DNA from: Bacteroidota bacterium
Lineage (GTDB): Bacteria > Bacteroidota > Bacteroidia > B-17B0 > Aurantibacillaceae
Length of the DNA stretch: 64,000 bases
Assembly: GCA_020162035.1 (NCBI GenBank)
Contig: JAIUNM010000001.1
Location: 186,001-250,000, forward strand
Direction: 5' to 3'
Shown here: one piece after another, positions 39,998 through 48,295 of the stretch
Layout: each line of letters opens with the position of its first letter
Numbering within the stretch: the first letter of the stretch is position 1
Program-made: the position numbers and the translations under genes
The notes under the pieces: model-generated
What the model was told of the DNA's origin: nothing
The model's database searches: none
The model's input: only the letters and a program-made list of their open reading frames with translations

Positions 39998-40864
39998 TCA
40001 GAGATTCATCTCTTTTAATCTAAATGTTAATCGCTCAATTATATCGCTTGGAAAAATATTTGTTCTACAAACGCCTGTGGTTGGTGTTGGTCGTTCCCAA
40101 TAACCATAAAGAGGTTCCATATTAGAAGGAACAACTGAAATATACTTATTTAATAGCCCCACATGAGACAATAGAGTTTCCTTTTCAATTATCATATACA
40201 TTTTGAAAATATCTGCCAAAATCTTTTTTGAATTATTTACATGAGGCATTACTGGAATATAATCGCCACACTTTTCGAGATCTGTTTTAAGTTTCTTGAC
40301 AATCGAATCTTCCTTTAATAGTTCATTCTTATCGAACGACACCAACATTACATGCTTAAACCCTTCACCTTCTTTAATACTGTCTTTGGTAATATTATTC
40401 AAAGGAAAATAAATGTGTTGTGAGTAATTTCTTAAATTATAGAATAGTCGATGTGTAAGATTGGCATCATAAGTTGCTCGCTTGTGTCCTTCAAATTTCA
40501 AGTATTTGGTTGAATCCTTACCGTATTTATGCTTTAAATGAAAATCAAAGTGATCAACTTGAATTTTATAAGATGATAAGTAATTAGTAAAAGTGCGGTT
40601 TACATTGATAAAAATCGAATTGAAGATTCCATTCCTGAGTTCTTCATCAGATTTAGAGGTGACGTCACTTTCAGATAAGTGATAAACGTTTAGAAATTCC
40701 TTCAAATTTTCCTGAATTTCAATATCACGCTTATCATAATATCCAAATTTGTAAAGGGCAGCACAACTTTTTTGAATTGCGTCAACATCATCTGCTGAAA
40801 GTTTTTGAAGCGTGTGCCTTTGGTCGCCCTGTCCTCCGATTATGCAAAATTCTTTTTGAACCAT
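39998..40864 (-). CDS. Unknown protein, AT-rich, next to the virus-like block
   Basis: A 288-residue mainly helical protein with no recognised motif (starts FCIIGGQGDQRHTLQKLSAD; includes DFHLKHKYGKDSTKYLKFEGH and RLFYNLRNYSQHIYFPL). It has its own terminator and is separated from the block by a regulatory gap, so it is transcribed independently or with the two genes upstream. Its composition is more AT-rich than the block, which suggests a separate origin. A defence or immunity role is possible but unsupported. Confidence 0.45.
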   Translation of the reverse strand: MVQKEFCIIGGQGDQRHTLQKLSADDVDAIQKSCAALYKFGYYDKRDIEIQENLKEFLNVYHLSESDVTSKSDEELRNGIFNSIFINVNRTFTNYLSSYKIQVDHFDFHLKHKYGKDSTKYLKFEGHKRATYDANLTHRLFYNLRNYSQHIYFPLNNITKDSIKEGEGFKHVMLVSFDKNELLKEDSIVKKLKTDLEKCGDYIPVMPHVNNSKKILADIFKMYMIIEKETLLSHVGLLNKYISVVPSNMEPLYGYWERPTPTTGVCRTNIFPSDIIERLTFRLKEMNL

Positions 40865-40870
40865 AATGTA

Positions 40871-41077
40871 TTAAACTAATTCATCCTTCAGATAACTATT
40901 CGGATAACCCAAGTGCGAAAATATTTTTTCTACTTGCTTTACGGTATAGTACCTTCCATTTTTTTTACCAACGTTATCTGCAAACGGAGCTAACATCGTG
41001 GTGAAACAATGCGGGGTTATTTCATAAAGATTAGCCAACTCTTTTTTTGTAAACGGTTTGATTTCTGCTCTACTCAT
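40871..41077 (-). CDS. Small helix-turn-helix protein, paralogue of the one at 38936
   Basis: 68 residues: PFTKKELANLYEITPHCFTTMLAPFAD then NGRYYTVKQVEKIFSHLGYP. The same fold and conserved positions as in the 38936 protein are visible. It stands between the ImmA-type regulator and the 39998 gene. A DNA-binding role is likely; the target may be the operator in the 39724-39997 gap. Confidence 0.6.
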   Translation of the reverse strand: MSRAEIKPFTKKELANLYEITPHCFTTMLAPFADNVGKKNGRYYTVKQVEKIFSHLGYPNSYLKDELV

Positions 41078-41100
41078 ATCTCTATTATTTTAGTTACTAA

Positions 41101-42135
41101 TTAATTATACCGACTTAAAAACTCCTCTTGTTCAAGGAAAAAGAAATCGGCCATTTCTTTTACACTCATCTTTTGTTTGGTTCTGTAACGTGTAATCAAA
41201 TCACGTACAGCACTTCCTCTTTCAATCGCAATATCCAATTCAACAGGTTCCCTTCTTCTAATCTTTAATGCATTGAATTGACCAATGATGTAACGCTTTT
41301 GATTATCGGTTAGCATATTTAAATCATTTGCCCGGTAAAGAATGGCTTGCATGGATACTTTCCATTTCTTTTTTAACCGTGCAAGCAAGTCCAGGTTAAT
41401 GTTTTCAGTAAAGTCCGCTTGTATTTCCTTTTCAGGCATAAGAAACTCAGCAGCAAACAAGTTCGCTTCGTGTCCAACTTCTTCTGTTGAGAGTATTGCT
41501 TGTCGTGTATGCATTACAATATGTCCTAATTCGTGGGCGAGTGTGAAGCGCAGGCGATCACCTAATAAAGCCTTGTTGTAAAAGATTACCGGATATTTAT
41601 TTGAAATCAAAATGCTTCGACTATCCACACGATCCGTTTTAAAATCAACCGCAAGTGTCATGATGCCGTTTGCTTCTAAAAGGTCAATCACGTTTGCTAC
41701 TTCGCCTTTTGGCATGTTCCATACTTTACGAAGTCTTTGTGCAATTTTTGCAGGGGTTCCGTTTTCCGAAACGGGTAACAACGGAATTTCTTTTGCTTCC
41801 AGTTTCATGGCCTCAAACAAGCGTTGCATGTTCAGGCGATATATGTTAAGGTTCGCATCTATGTATGATAAAACCTTTGCGGGTACTTTATCACGTCTGC
41901 GATATAATGCGGGTGGAAGTACCTCTTCGTTTTGCATGAAAAAGTGTTCAGGAAACTTTAATGCTTCGATCAGCTTTATCAGCACATCATCACTAAAGCC
42001 CATCTCATCCTGCTCAAACCTACTAATGTTGGAACGGTTAATTCCTGCAAGATCAGCCAGTTCAAGTTGTGTTAAACCACGAGCTTCACGTGCAAGCATC
42101 AGCATTTTTGGATTTATTTTTTGTTCAGTTACCAT
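41101..42135 (-). CDS. XRE-family regulator with ImmA/IrrE-type metallopeptidase domain
   Basis: A 344-residue protein: a helix-turn-helix (MLAREARGLTQLELADLAGINRSNISRFEQDEM, about 12-45), a linker and a zinc peptidase domain with the HELGH motif (RFTLAHELGHIVMH, about 202-215) and the ANLFAAEFLMP segment near 231 that supplies the third ligand. In mobile elements such proteins cleave a repressor when DNA is damaged and so control excision. The fused DNA-binding domain suggests it can act as both switch and sensor here. Confidence 0.9.
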   Translation of the reverse strand: MVTEQKINPKMLMLAREARGLTQLELADLAGINRSNISRFEQDEMGFSDDVLIKLIEALKFPEHFFMQNEEVLPPALYRRRDKVPAKVLSYIDANLNIYRLNMQRLFEAMKLEAKEIPLLPVSENGTPAKIAQRLRKVWNMPKGEVANVIDLLEANGIMTLAVDFKTDRVDSRSILISNKYPVIFYNKALLGDRLRFTLAHELGHIVMHTRQAILSTEEVGHEANLFAAEFLMPEKEIQADFTENINLDLLARLKKKWKVSMQAILYRANDLNMLTDNQKRYIIGQFNALKIRRREPVELDIAIERGSAVRDLITRYRTKQKMSVKEMADFFFLEQEEFLSRYN

Positions 42136-42161
42136 CTTTTTCTAAAATCAATTTCCGAAAT

Positions 42162-42190
42162 CAAAAGTATAATTATTCTGCATATTTCAA
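42162..42190 (-). promoter_or_regulatory. Promoter of the XRE/ImmA gene
   Basis: On the minus strand TTG (plus 42188-42190), an 18-base spacer and TACTTTTG (plus 42162-42169) fit the Bacteroidota consensus exactly in the -7 box, 27 bases before the start codon. Confidence 0.6.
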
Positions 42191-42384
42191 AAATAATGTG
42201 CGTAAAATAGTTATTAAAAAAGTGTATTGTATTGATAATGAGATGCAAAACTTTTTTGACTTCGAGTTTTACTTCATCTATGTAAAAGGTCTATTAAAAA
42301 TGTATAGATTTGTTTTAGAAATACTATTAATTGTATTTAGATTAATAGAAGAACTTATATCAAACTGTTATAGATAAAATATAG

Positions 42385-42912
42385 ATGAGTGAGGATACAC
42401 CAAAAAAATCAGCTTGGAAACATAAATACCGCCATTTAAAACGGCAGGAAGACCGTCAGGAATTCGGAGGATGGTCAGAAAATGAACTGATTGACCACAT
42501 TTTGGAATTGCGGGAAGAGCTCGACATGCTTCAGGAAAAACTGGATAAGGCAAATACCCCGACAGCGGAGGAGAAAAGCCCTGAAAAGGCAGAAAAAGGG
42601 CTGAATTTTGAAGGTTTTAAGGCCGACTGGCCTTACTCAACCAAGTTCGTGTTCCTGCTTTCAGTTGAAAACAGACCGCTTACGAGTAAGGAAATTCACA
42701 ACCACCTTTTGAAACTGGATAAACAGTATTCTTTTTACAATGATCCTAAAACAACTCTGTCGGTTTATTTGAGATCGGTTGTAAAAACAGGAAGGATCAA
42801 AGCTGTGAAAATTCCGGGATTCAGGGAAAAGTTATTTGCGATGCCGGAGTGGGTGGATAAGGAAGGAGAACTGAAGGATAAATACAAATCGAACTATAAT
42901 CACTTTACTTAG
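42385..42912 (+). CDS. Unknown protein with coiled coil and winged-helix-like C-terminal half
   Basis: A 175-residue protein: basic start (KKSAWKHKYRHLKRQEDRQEF), coiled coil (about 30-60, ENELIDHILELREELDMLQEKLDKA), linker, and a helical C-terminal domain with PLTSKEIHNHLLKLD and TTLSVYLRSVVKTGRIKAVKIPGF that resembles a winged helix. It is divergent from the ImmA gene. A regulatory role is inferred. Confidence 0.5.
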   Translation: MSEDTPKKSAWKHKYRHLKRQEDRQEFGGWSENELIDHILELREELDMLQEKLDKANTPTAEEKSPEKAEKGLNFEGFKADWPYSTKFVFLLSVENRPLTSKEIHNHLLKLDKQYSFYNDPKTTLSVYLRSVVKTGRIKAVKIPGFREKLFAMPEWVDKEGELKDKYKSNYNHFT

Positions 42913-43013
42913 TGATGAGATTTAGTAGATATTATTACTCTGAAAAATAATTGATAGAAAAATTAAGCGTATTTTTAACACCGTTCTATTTTGATAATTA
43001 AAATTTAAGATAT

Positions 43014-44201
43014 ATGAGTGACGATTTTGCAGGAAAAGGTAAAAGAAGGCCACAATTGGATGTGCCTATTGACCTTATTTTTCCGGATACCGAGAATCCA
43101 AGGCTCGCAAAGCAAAGGGATTCAATATCGGATTTCGATATCATAAAAACTTTGTATGACGAGTACGATTTAGAAGAGTTGGCTATGTCCATGTCTGAAA
43201 ACGGATATTTTGATGAAGAACCAATTATTCTCGTTCCAAAAACAATTCCTGCTGGAATTGATGTAAATGCCGACACAGATACAGTTCAAAAACAACTTGC
43301 TGAACTGGTAAAAGCAAAAAAAATTGAATTCATCGTTGTTGAAGGAAATAGAAGGACTGCGACTGCGAAAATTCTTACCGATAGTGAACTAAGAACCAAA
43401 TTGAAAATCAGGGAAGGCAGTTTCCCTTCTCCAAAAAATAATGCTGTTCGAGAAGACCTGAGTATCCTTCCTTCAATTGTTTATTTTGACAGGAAACAGG
43501 TTGCTCCATATTTGGGAGTACGTCACATCACCGGGTTACTGAAGTGGGATGCATTCGCTAAAGCTGCTTACATTGCTCAGAACATAGATGAAAGTGTGAA
43601 AAGTGGCGAAGACATTAAAACAAGTATCAAAAACATTCAACAACAAATTGCAGATCGAAGCGATGTTATTAAGAAGCAGTATTTATGTTTTAAAGTAATG
43701 AAAGAAGCGGAGGATGATTTATCATTTGAGACTAAAAAAATTAAAGATAAATTTTCCCTTTTAACCGTTGCTCTTAACTCGCCTTCGATTAGAGCCTACA
43801 TTGGAGCTCCAACATACAAAGACGCTAATTTTCAAGATAGGATTGTACCAATAAATAAAACTGAGCAACTCAAAAATTTACTCACTTGGATATACGGTGA
43901 TGGAAAGAAAGAGCCGGTGCTTAGTGACTCACGTAGAATTACATCAGAATTAGCACCTGTATTGGCAAGTAAGGAAGCTACCGACTTTCTAATAAAGAAC
44001 CACAATTTGGAAGAGGCATATGAAAGAAGCGAGGGAGAACGTGATTACATTGTAAGAAAGATTAATACAGCAAGCAGTTCGATAAAATACGCTTTAGGCT
44101 TTGCGTGGAAGTATAAAAAAGATGCTGAAATAAAGGAAGCTATTGCTGAGTGTTTTAGCGCAATTGAGGAACTTCAAAAAATGATTAACAGCAATGATTG
44201 A
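43014..44201 (+). CDS. ParB/Srx-like nuclease-fold protein
   Basis: A 395-residue protein. The N-terminal 120 residues follow the ParB pattern: PIDLIFPDTENPRLAKQ (about 15-31), YDEYDLEELAMSMSENGYFDEEPIILVP (about 52-79) and EFIVVEGNRRTATAKIL (about 104-120, matching the ParB box GxRR). The rest is helical and unassigned. Not a segregation protein by context: it overlaps by 8 bases a gene with a restriction-nuclease-like domain, so the pair may be a defence system that uses ParB-fold ATP/CTP chemistry. Inference. Confidence 0.75.
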   Translation: MSDDFAGKGKRRPQLDVPIDLIFPDTENPRLAKQRDSISDFDIIKTLYDEYDLEELAMSMSENGYFDEEPIILVPKTIPAGIDVNADTDTVQKQLAELVKAKKIEFIVVEGNRRTATAKILTDSELRTKLKIREGSFPSPKNNAVREDLSILPSIVYFDRKQVAPYLGVRHITGLLKWDAFAKAAYIAQNIDESVKSGEDIKTSIKNIQQQIADRSDVIKKQYLCFKVMKEAEDDLSFETKKIKDKFSLLTVALNSPSIRAYIGAPTYKDANFQDRIVPINKTEQLKNLLTWIYGDGKKEPVLSDSRRITSELAPVLASKEATDFLIKNHNLEEAYERSEGERDYIVRKINTASSSIKYALGFAWKYKKDAEIKEAIAECFSAIEELQKMINSND

Positions 44202-45021
44202 ACTTACTAACGTTGAGGATATCTCTTTAATTTCTGATTGGGCTGAACTGAATGTTGTTTATGGTAATGCACCAATGTCAAAAGCAAAGTTGACTTCATT
44301 GCTTGAGGATAATGGAGCAGCAGACAGTGATGCTCTATTTGATAGTGTTATACAGGAATTAGAAAAACGCCAACGACTTTACGGAGCCAATCCTCCCTTT
44401 ACAGTTAATGGCGGAGTAATTAGTCCTGAGATAGACTGGAATAATTATCCGGAGTATTTATTATGTCTGATTTTTTCATACTGGGGAGCAGCAAATGCCA
44501 ATGGAGGAACAAGTCTGTTTGAAAGGATTTCAGACGTTGCTTTAAAAAGTTATCTCAATGGAGAAACTGTAATATTAGGTTTTCCGAATAATGGAAACCT
44601 TCCCCAACAGATCGACCAAATTGCAGCGAAAATGTTTGAAGATCGCGCAGCAAAAGACCCACCCGCACAAGCAAAAGACAGAGGTGTTGACGTAATTGGT
44701 TGGATACCATTTGGAGACGAACGAAGAGGGCAAATCATAGTTCTTATGCAATGTGCTGCCGGGAGAAATTGGAATTTGAAAAAGCAAATACAGTTAAGCG
44801 TTTGGAGTCAATACATTAACTGGTTCTACGAAACTACTGTTCCTTCAATGTCCATAACTGAGATTGTTCCAACAAAGAAATGGGGCAAGGATGCAGTTGA
44901 ATCTTATGGAGTGGTATTTGACAGGGCGAGATTGTACAGATTCCTATACAAGCCTTCTACCGTAATCGATGCCGGATTAAGAGCCGCAGTTGTTGCTTGG
45001 TGTGGGCAAAAGTTGAACTAA
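44194..45021 (+). CDS. Restriction-endonuclease-like protein paired with the ParB-like gene
   Basis: A 275-residue protein. The middle (about 160-205) shows KDRGVDVIGWIPFGDERRGQIIVLMQCAAGRNW, the layout of a PD-(D/E)XK nuclease core with Asp before the hairpin and Gln in place of the usual Glu (Q-C-A). A helix follows (KKQIQLSVWSQYINWF). The N-terminal half is helical. It is translationally coupled to the ParB-like gene and its stop abuts the stop of the minus-strand PD-(D/E)XK gene of the neighbouring system. Function is inferred. Confidence 0.6.
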   Translation: MIELTNVEDISLISDWAELNVVYGNAPMSKAKLTSLLEDNGAADSDALFDSVIQELEKRQRLYGANPPFTVNGGVISPEIDWNNYPEYLLCLIFSYWGAANANGGTSLFERISDVALKSYLNGETVILGFPNNGNLPQQIDQIAAKMFEDRAAKDPPAQAKDRGVDVIGWIPFGDERRGQIIVLMQCAAGRNWNLKKQIQLSVWSQYINWFYETTVPSMSITEIVPTKKWGKDAVESYGVVFDRARLYRFLYKPSTVIDAGLRAAVVAWCGQKLN

Positions 45022-46002
45022 TCAGATAGCATTATACAGTGCATTCTTAGGGGAAAATTTAGCCAACTCAATCGGTTTGATGTTGGTTAAATCCGATTTG
45101 TACTTTACCTCAGAAACTTCATTAGGAATATGTATCTCTTCAATTTTTACAATGTCTTGGTGCTTGTATAATCTCAATGAGTCCTGTGCAATCGTATAAT
45201 CAAATTTGATTTTAAGCGATTGTTCCAATGATGATCCAAGAGTTTTACATACTATCGAATTCATTTTTTCTATTAGCTCAGAATCGCTAATTTTATTGGT
45301 AATATTTTCGATTAGATCTTGCACTGTTTTCCCTGAACTGCTCTGTCTTACAAATAAAGATACAATGATAACCTGATCTTCTGCGGGTGGGTGTAATTGT
45401 TCAGAAGAGAAAATATGTACACGCTCAAAATTTCCATTGCTTTTAACTTCAATCTTTTCTATACCTGAATTAAAATCAAATTTCTCCTCCGGGATTTGAT
45501 GCCAATAGTTTAGTATTAATTCTGGAGAATTACAGTTATCAATAAAGAACAGTTCAGACCATAAGCCCTGAATTGTTTTTGTTGGAACATCGCTTAAAGC
45601 CCTGAAGACCTCAATAAACCTGTTAAAAGAATGAGTTACTTGCTCCTGTGTAGGTTTTGAATTCAAAGATTTCAAAAAGGGTTCTGCTATTTGAAGGAAA
45701 TAATTTTGCAATAATTTATCATCGCAAGTAAATTTAATGACCGTAAACTGCTGCTGTGCGGTATTTCCTGCTTCAATGATTTTGCAATCGACATTTTGAA
45801 TTAACTGCAAATATTTTAGTTTGAAATTTTTTAAAATTCCTACTTTCCCTCTGTTAGCAATGGTCAAAAGCAGAATTGGAAAACCGAAACTATCTACCGC
45901 AATTCTGAATGTTGGATAATCAGGAATAGGCATTGCACTAAAAATGCCTCCATCATTATCGTCAGGCAATTCAAGTGTTTCAAATAATTCGGTTAATCTC
46001 AT
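45022..46002 (-). CDS. PD-(D/E)XK motif protein (DUF4420-like) of the MORC/Z1 restriction system
   Basis: A 326-residue protein. The nuclease core shows IQGLWSELFFIDNC (Glu in helix), EEKFDFNSGIEKIEVKSNG (D-x(n)-ExK, about 152-180), typical of the DUF4420 family. It overlaps the Z1 helicase gene by 4 bases and is the last gene of the four-gene system. It is predicted to cut DNA that lacks the partner methylase's mark. Confidence 0.85.
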   Translation of the reverse strand: MRLTELFETLELPDDNDGGIFSAMPIPDYPTFRIAVDSFGFPILLLTIANRGKVGILKNFKLKYLQLIQNVDCKIIEAGNTAQQQFTVIKFTCDDKLLQNYFLQIAEPFLKSLNSKPTQEQVTHSFNRFIEVFRALSDVPTKTIQGLWSELFFIDNCNSPELILNYWHQIPEEKFDFNSGIEKIEVKSNGNFERVHIFSSEQLHPPAEDQVIIVSLFVRQSSSGKTVQDLIENITNKISDSELIEKMNSIVCKTLGSSLEQSLKIKFDYTIAQDSLRLYKHQDIVKIEEIHIPNEVSEVKYKSDLTNIKPIELAKFSPKNALYNAI

Positions 46003-48293
46003 ATAGAATTACTTGGTTGTCGAACAATGTCTTTACTCATTTGATCAGGAATCCATATTGCAAGCGTTGGCACACTGACAAAAGAGGTATTTCTGATGTC
46101 TAATAAATGAATTTGAATAGACAGTAGATTATCATTCTTTATTTCTCTATCGCCCGGATAAACTTCTCCCACTTCATATTGAGCCGTTTTCTTAGTAGGC
46201 TGCTTACCTTGAAATAACTGTTGTATTTCGTTATTGTTGTTTAGCCTACGAGTTCTTCTTGTCCAGTCATCTGAACTCCTTGCACTCATTAAATAAACAA
46301 GACACTCTTCGTCCGGATGATCCTCAATATAGCGTTTTAAAATCCCTCTTATTGAAGAATAACTCGCAGAGTCGCTTTCACGAGTATATTTTAGTTTATT
46401 CAATAAATGTTCGAGACAATCTTTTACAGTCATTCTTGAAACAAGATGTTTTTGTTCCTGCGTTCTGTTCTGATGTCCTTCGTCAACCTGAAAAGACTGC
46501 ATTCTTGTATGAAGGAAGGAAACGATGCTGTTAAGATTTGATGTGATATAATTTTCAGTGTCGTGAGGAGCTCTGATAGTAAACCATTCATTACCGAAAA
46601 AATCCCGGTCAAGATCATCATAAAGAACATTTGTTCTCGTAAGATTAAGCATACCATCTAATACAATATCACGCTCCCAATCGTTCAAGTGTTTGTTGTT
46701 TATGTCGAACTCAACTAATCTTTCTCTTACATCTTCTTCATGCTCCACGATAGATGTATAAGCATCGATTGTAACCTGGTCCAAAAACACTCTGCAATAA
46801 TTCAAGTAGGCTCTCTTGTAACCATAGAAACGAGCCCGCTGTTGAATAGTGTCAACGTTACCAACACCAACATTTCGGGGCATATAGGTTACTGTTAATC
46901 CTTCCACTGTAAAGCCTCTATCCATCGATTGCCCACCCACTAAAATCCAAGAGTAAGAATCCTGCCAATTGATTTGAGGTGTTGAGCCTCGTCTTGAATT
47001 TACTTCCACAATCGGAGTATAGTTGATTGCATGAATTAAATCGTGACCAATCATCGCATCAAAAGCAGGGAGTTCAGTTCCCGCAGTTGACCGCAAATCA
47101 TCATAAGCGATTTTAAACTCACTAATTAAATAATCTCGCTCTTCCTTGTCAGATGCGTCATTGCTTCTTATTAAACGAATCCAACTATCACGAATATTGT
47201 TTAACCAACTGTAATAAGTGTTGTGATCTCCTTGCAAACGTGATGGGTGAATCAACATGGAACGATTCCTTTGATTGGATAATTTATCATGCCCAAGAAT
47301 GATTCCTGCCACAACTCCCATGTAAAACAAACGTAACGCTGAAAGCATACTTTCAGGCGGCTCAAGTAAAGGTTGATTCGGTGTCGAGATATCCTGCAAA
47401 GGAATTTCTCTTATCAGTTCAGGTCGTTGTACAAAGAATGAAATGCCTCCTGTATAATCACCACCCGGTGTTAAAAGTTTAATGAAGTTCGGAGATAATC
47501 TGTCCATAATGTTGATGAACAGATTTGCCTGTGGAGTTGCAGTGTATTGCAAGAATGTGTGATGCGGAAAGATTGCCCTTAGATTTCTTATTCTGCGGTA
47601 AATCGTTGATACCTCATTCTCTGTTAAATCCTCCAGGTCGATGCCCTCTCTTGCTGCTCTTCTTGCAGCAGTATTCAAACTGGCCTGATCGCCCTCATCA
47701 TCAATAATAAGAGTTGGTACTCCTGCCAACGAAATATCCTGTAAAAGTTCGGTTAAGTTTCTTAGGTGATCTTTCTGTTTCATTACTGTAATCAGTAATG
47801 TTCTGCAACGATCCTTCGGAAATGTGGCATCAGCCCACTGGCTTAGTATAGTTTGTATGTTTTCAAAATCCTCAACGCTGTTGGGATTTCTTAGCACAGT
47901 CCATTTTCTATCGAATCTTGTATCGATTCTTAAATCTCTTCTTAATCGCTCGGTTGATTGATTTACAAGAGGAGTAGAAGTTCCTGCAATAACAATTACT
48001 ATTTGATAATTGTTATCACGAGCCAATGCTGTTAAGGTAGTAAATGAAAGTGTTTTACCACTTTGCACATATCCAATAACAATTCCTGTTTCGTTGTATT
48101 GAACAGTAGCGGGATTTCCGCAGACCTGCATAATTCTATATGTTTCATCGAGTACACGCTCTCCGGTTGTATTAAGCACACCTTCTGAATTCGCAAAACC
48201 TTTACTGCGAAGTAACTCTAATGTTTCATCTCCTACATTGGGATTCCACTGACTGGATGGATTATTGGTTTGTACTTCAATAATTTCTGCCAT
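45999..48293 (-). CDS. Z1-domain SF2 helicase of the MORC-type restriction system
   Basis: A 764-residue protein. Helicase motifs of the Z1 family: Walker A VIGYVQSGKTLSF (about 72-84), Walker B IIDDEGDQASL (about 197-207), LQYTATPQANLFI (about 248-260), and the C-terminal GGQSMDRGFTVEGLTVTYMPR (about 453-473) followed by QQRARFYGYKRAYLNYCRVFL. It is the motor of the system and sits between the GHKL ATPase and the PD-(D/E)XK protein. The four-gene order matches published MORC/MutL-like restriction systems. Confidence 0.93.
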   Translation of the reverse strand: MAEIIEVQTNNPSSQWNPNVGDETLELLRSKGFANSEGVLNTTGERVLDETYRIMQVCGNPATVQYNETGIVIGYVQSGKTLSFTTLTALARDNNYQIVIVIAGTSTPLVNQSTERLRRDLRIDTRFDRKWTVLRNPNSVEDFENIQTILSQWADATFPKDRCRTLLITVMKQKDHLRNLTELLQDISLAGVPTLIIDDEGDQASLNTAARRAAREGIDLEDLTENEVSTIYRRIRNLRAIFPHHTFLQYTATPQANLFINIMDRLSPNFIKLLTPGGDYTGGISFFVQRPELIREIPLQDISTPNQPLLEPPESMLSALRLFYMGVVAGIILGHDKLSNQRNRSMLIHPSRLQGDHNTYYSWLNNIRDSWIRLIRSNDASDKEERDYLISEFKIAYDDLRSTAGTELPAFDAMIGHDLIHAINYTPIVEVNSRRGSTPQINWQDSYSWILVGGQSMDRGFTVEGLTVTYMPRNVGVGNVDTIQQRARFYGYKRAYLNYCRVFLDQVTIDAYTSIVEHEEDVRERLVEFDINNKHLNDWERDIVLDGMLNLTRTNVLYDDLDRDFFGNEWFTIRAPHDTENYITSNLNSIVSFLHTRMQSFQVDEGHQNRTQEQKHLVSRMTVKDCLEHLLNKLKYTRESDSASYSSIRGILKRYIEDHPDEECLVYLMSARSSDDWTRRTRRLNNNNEIQQLFQGKQPTKKTAQYEVGEVYPGDREIKNDNLLSIQIHLLDIRNTSFVSVPTLAIWIPDQMSKDIVRQPSNSI

Positions 48294-48295
48294 AA

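Noticed and set aside
43014..44201. ParB-like protein as a plasmid partition gene
   Set aside because: No ParA-type ATPase and no parS-like repeats are seen beside it; it overlaps a nuclease-like gene instead.
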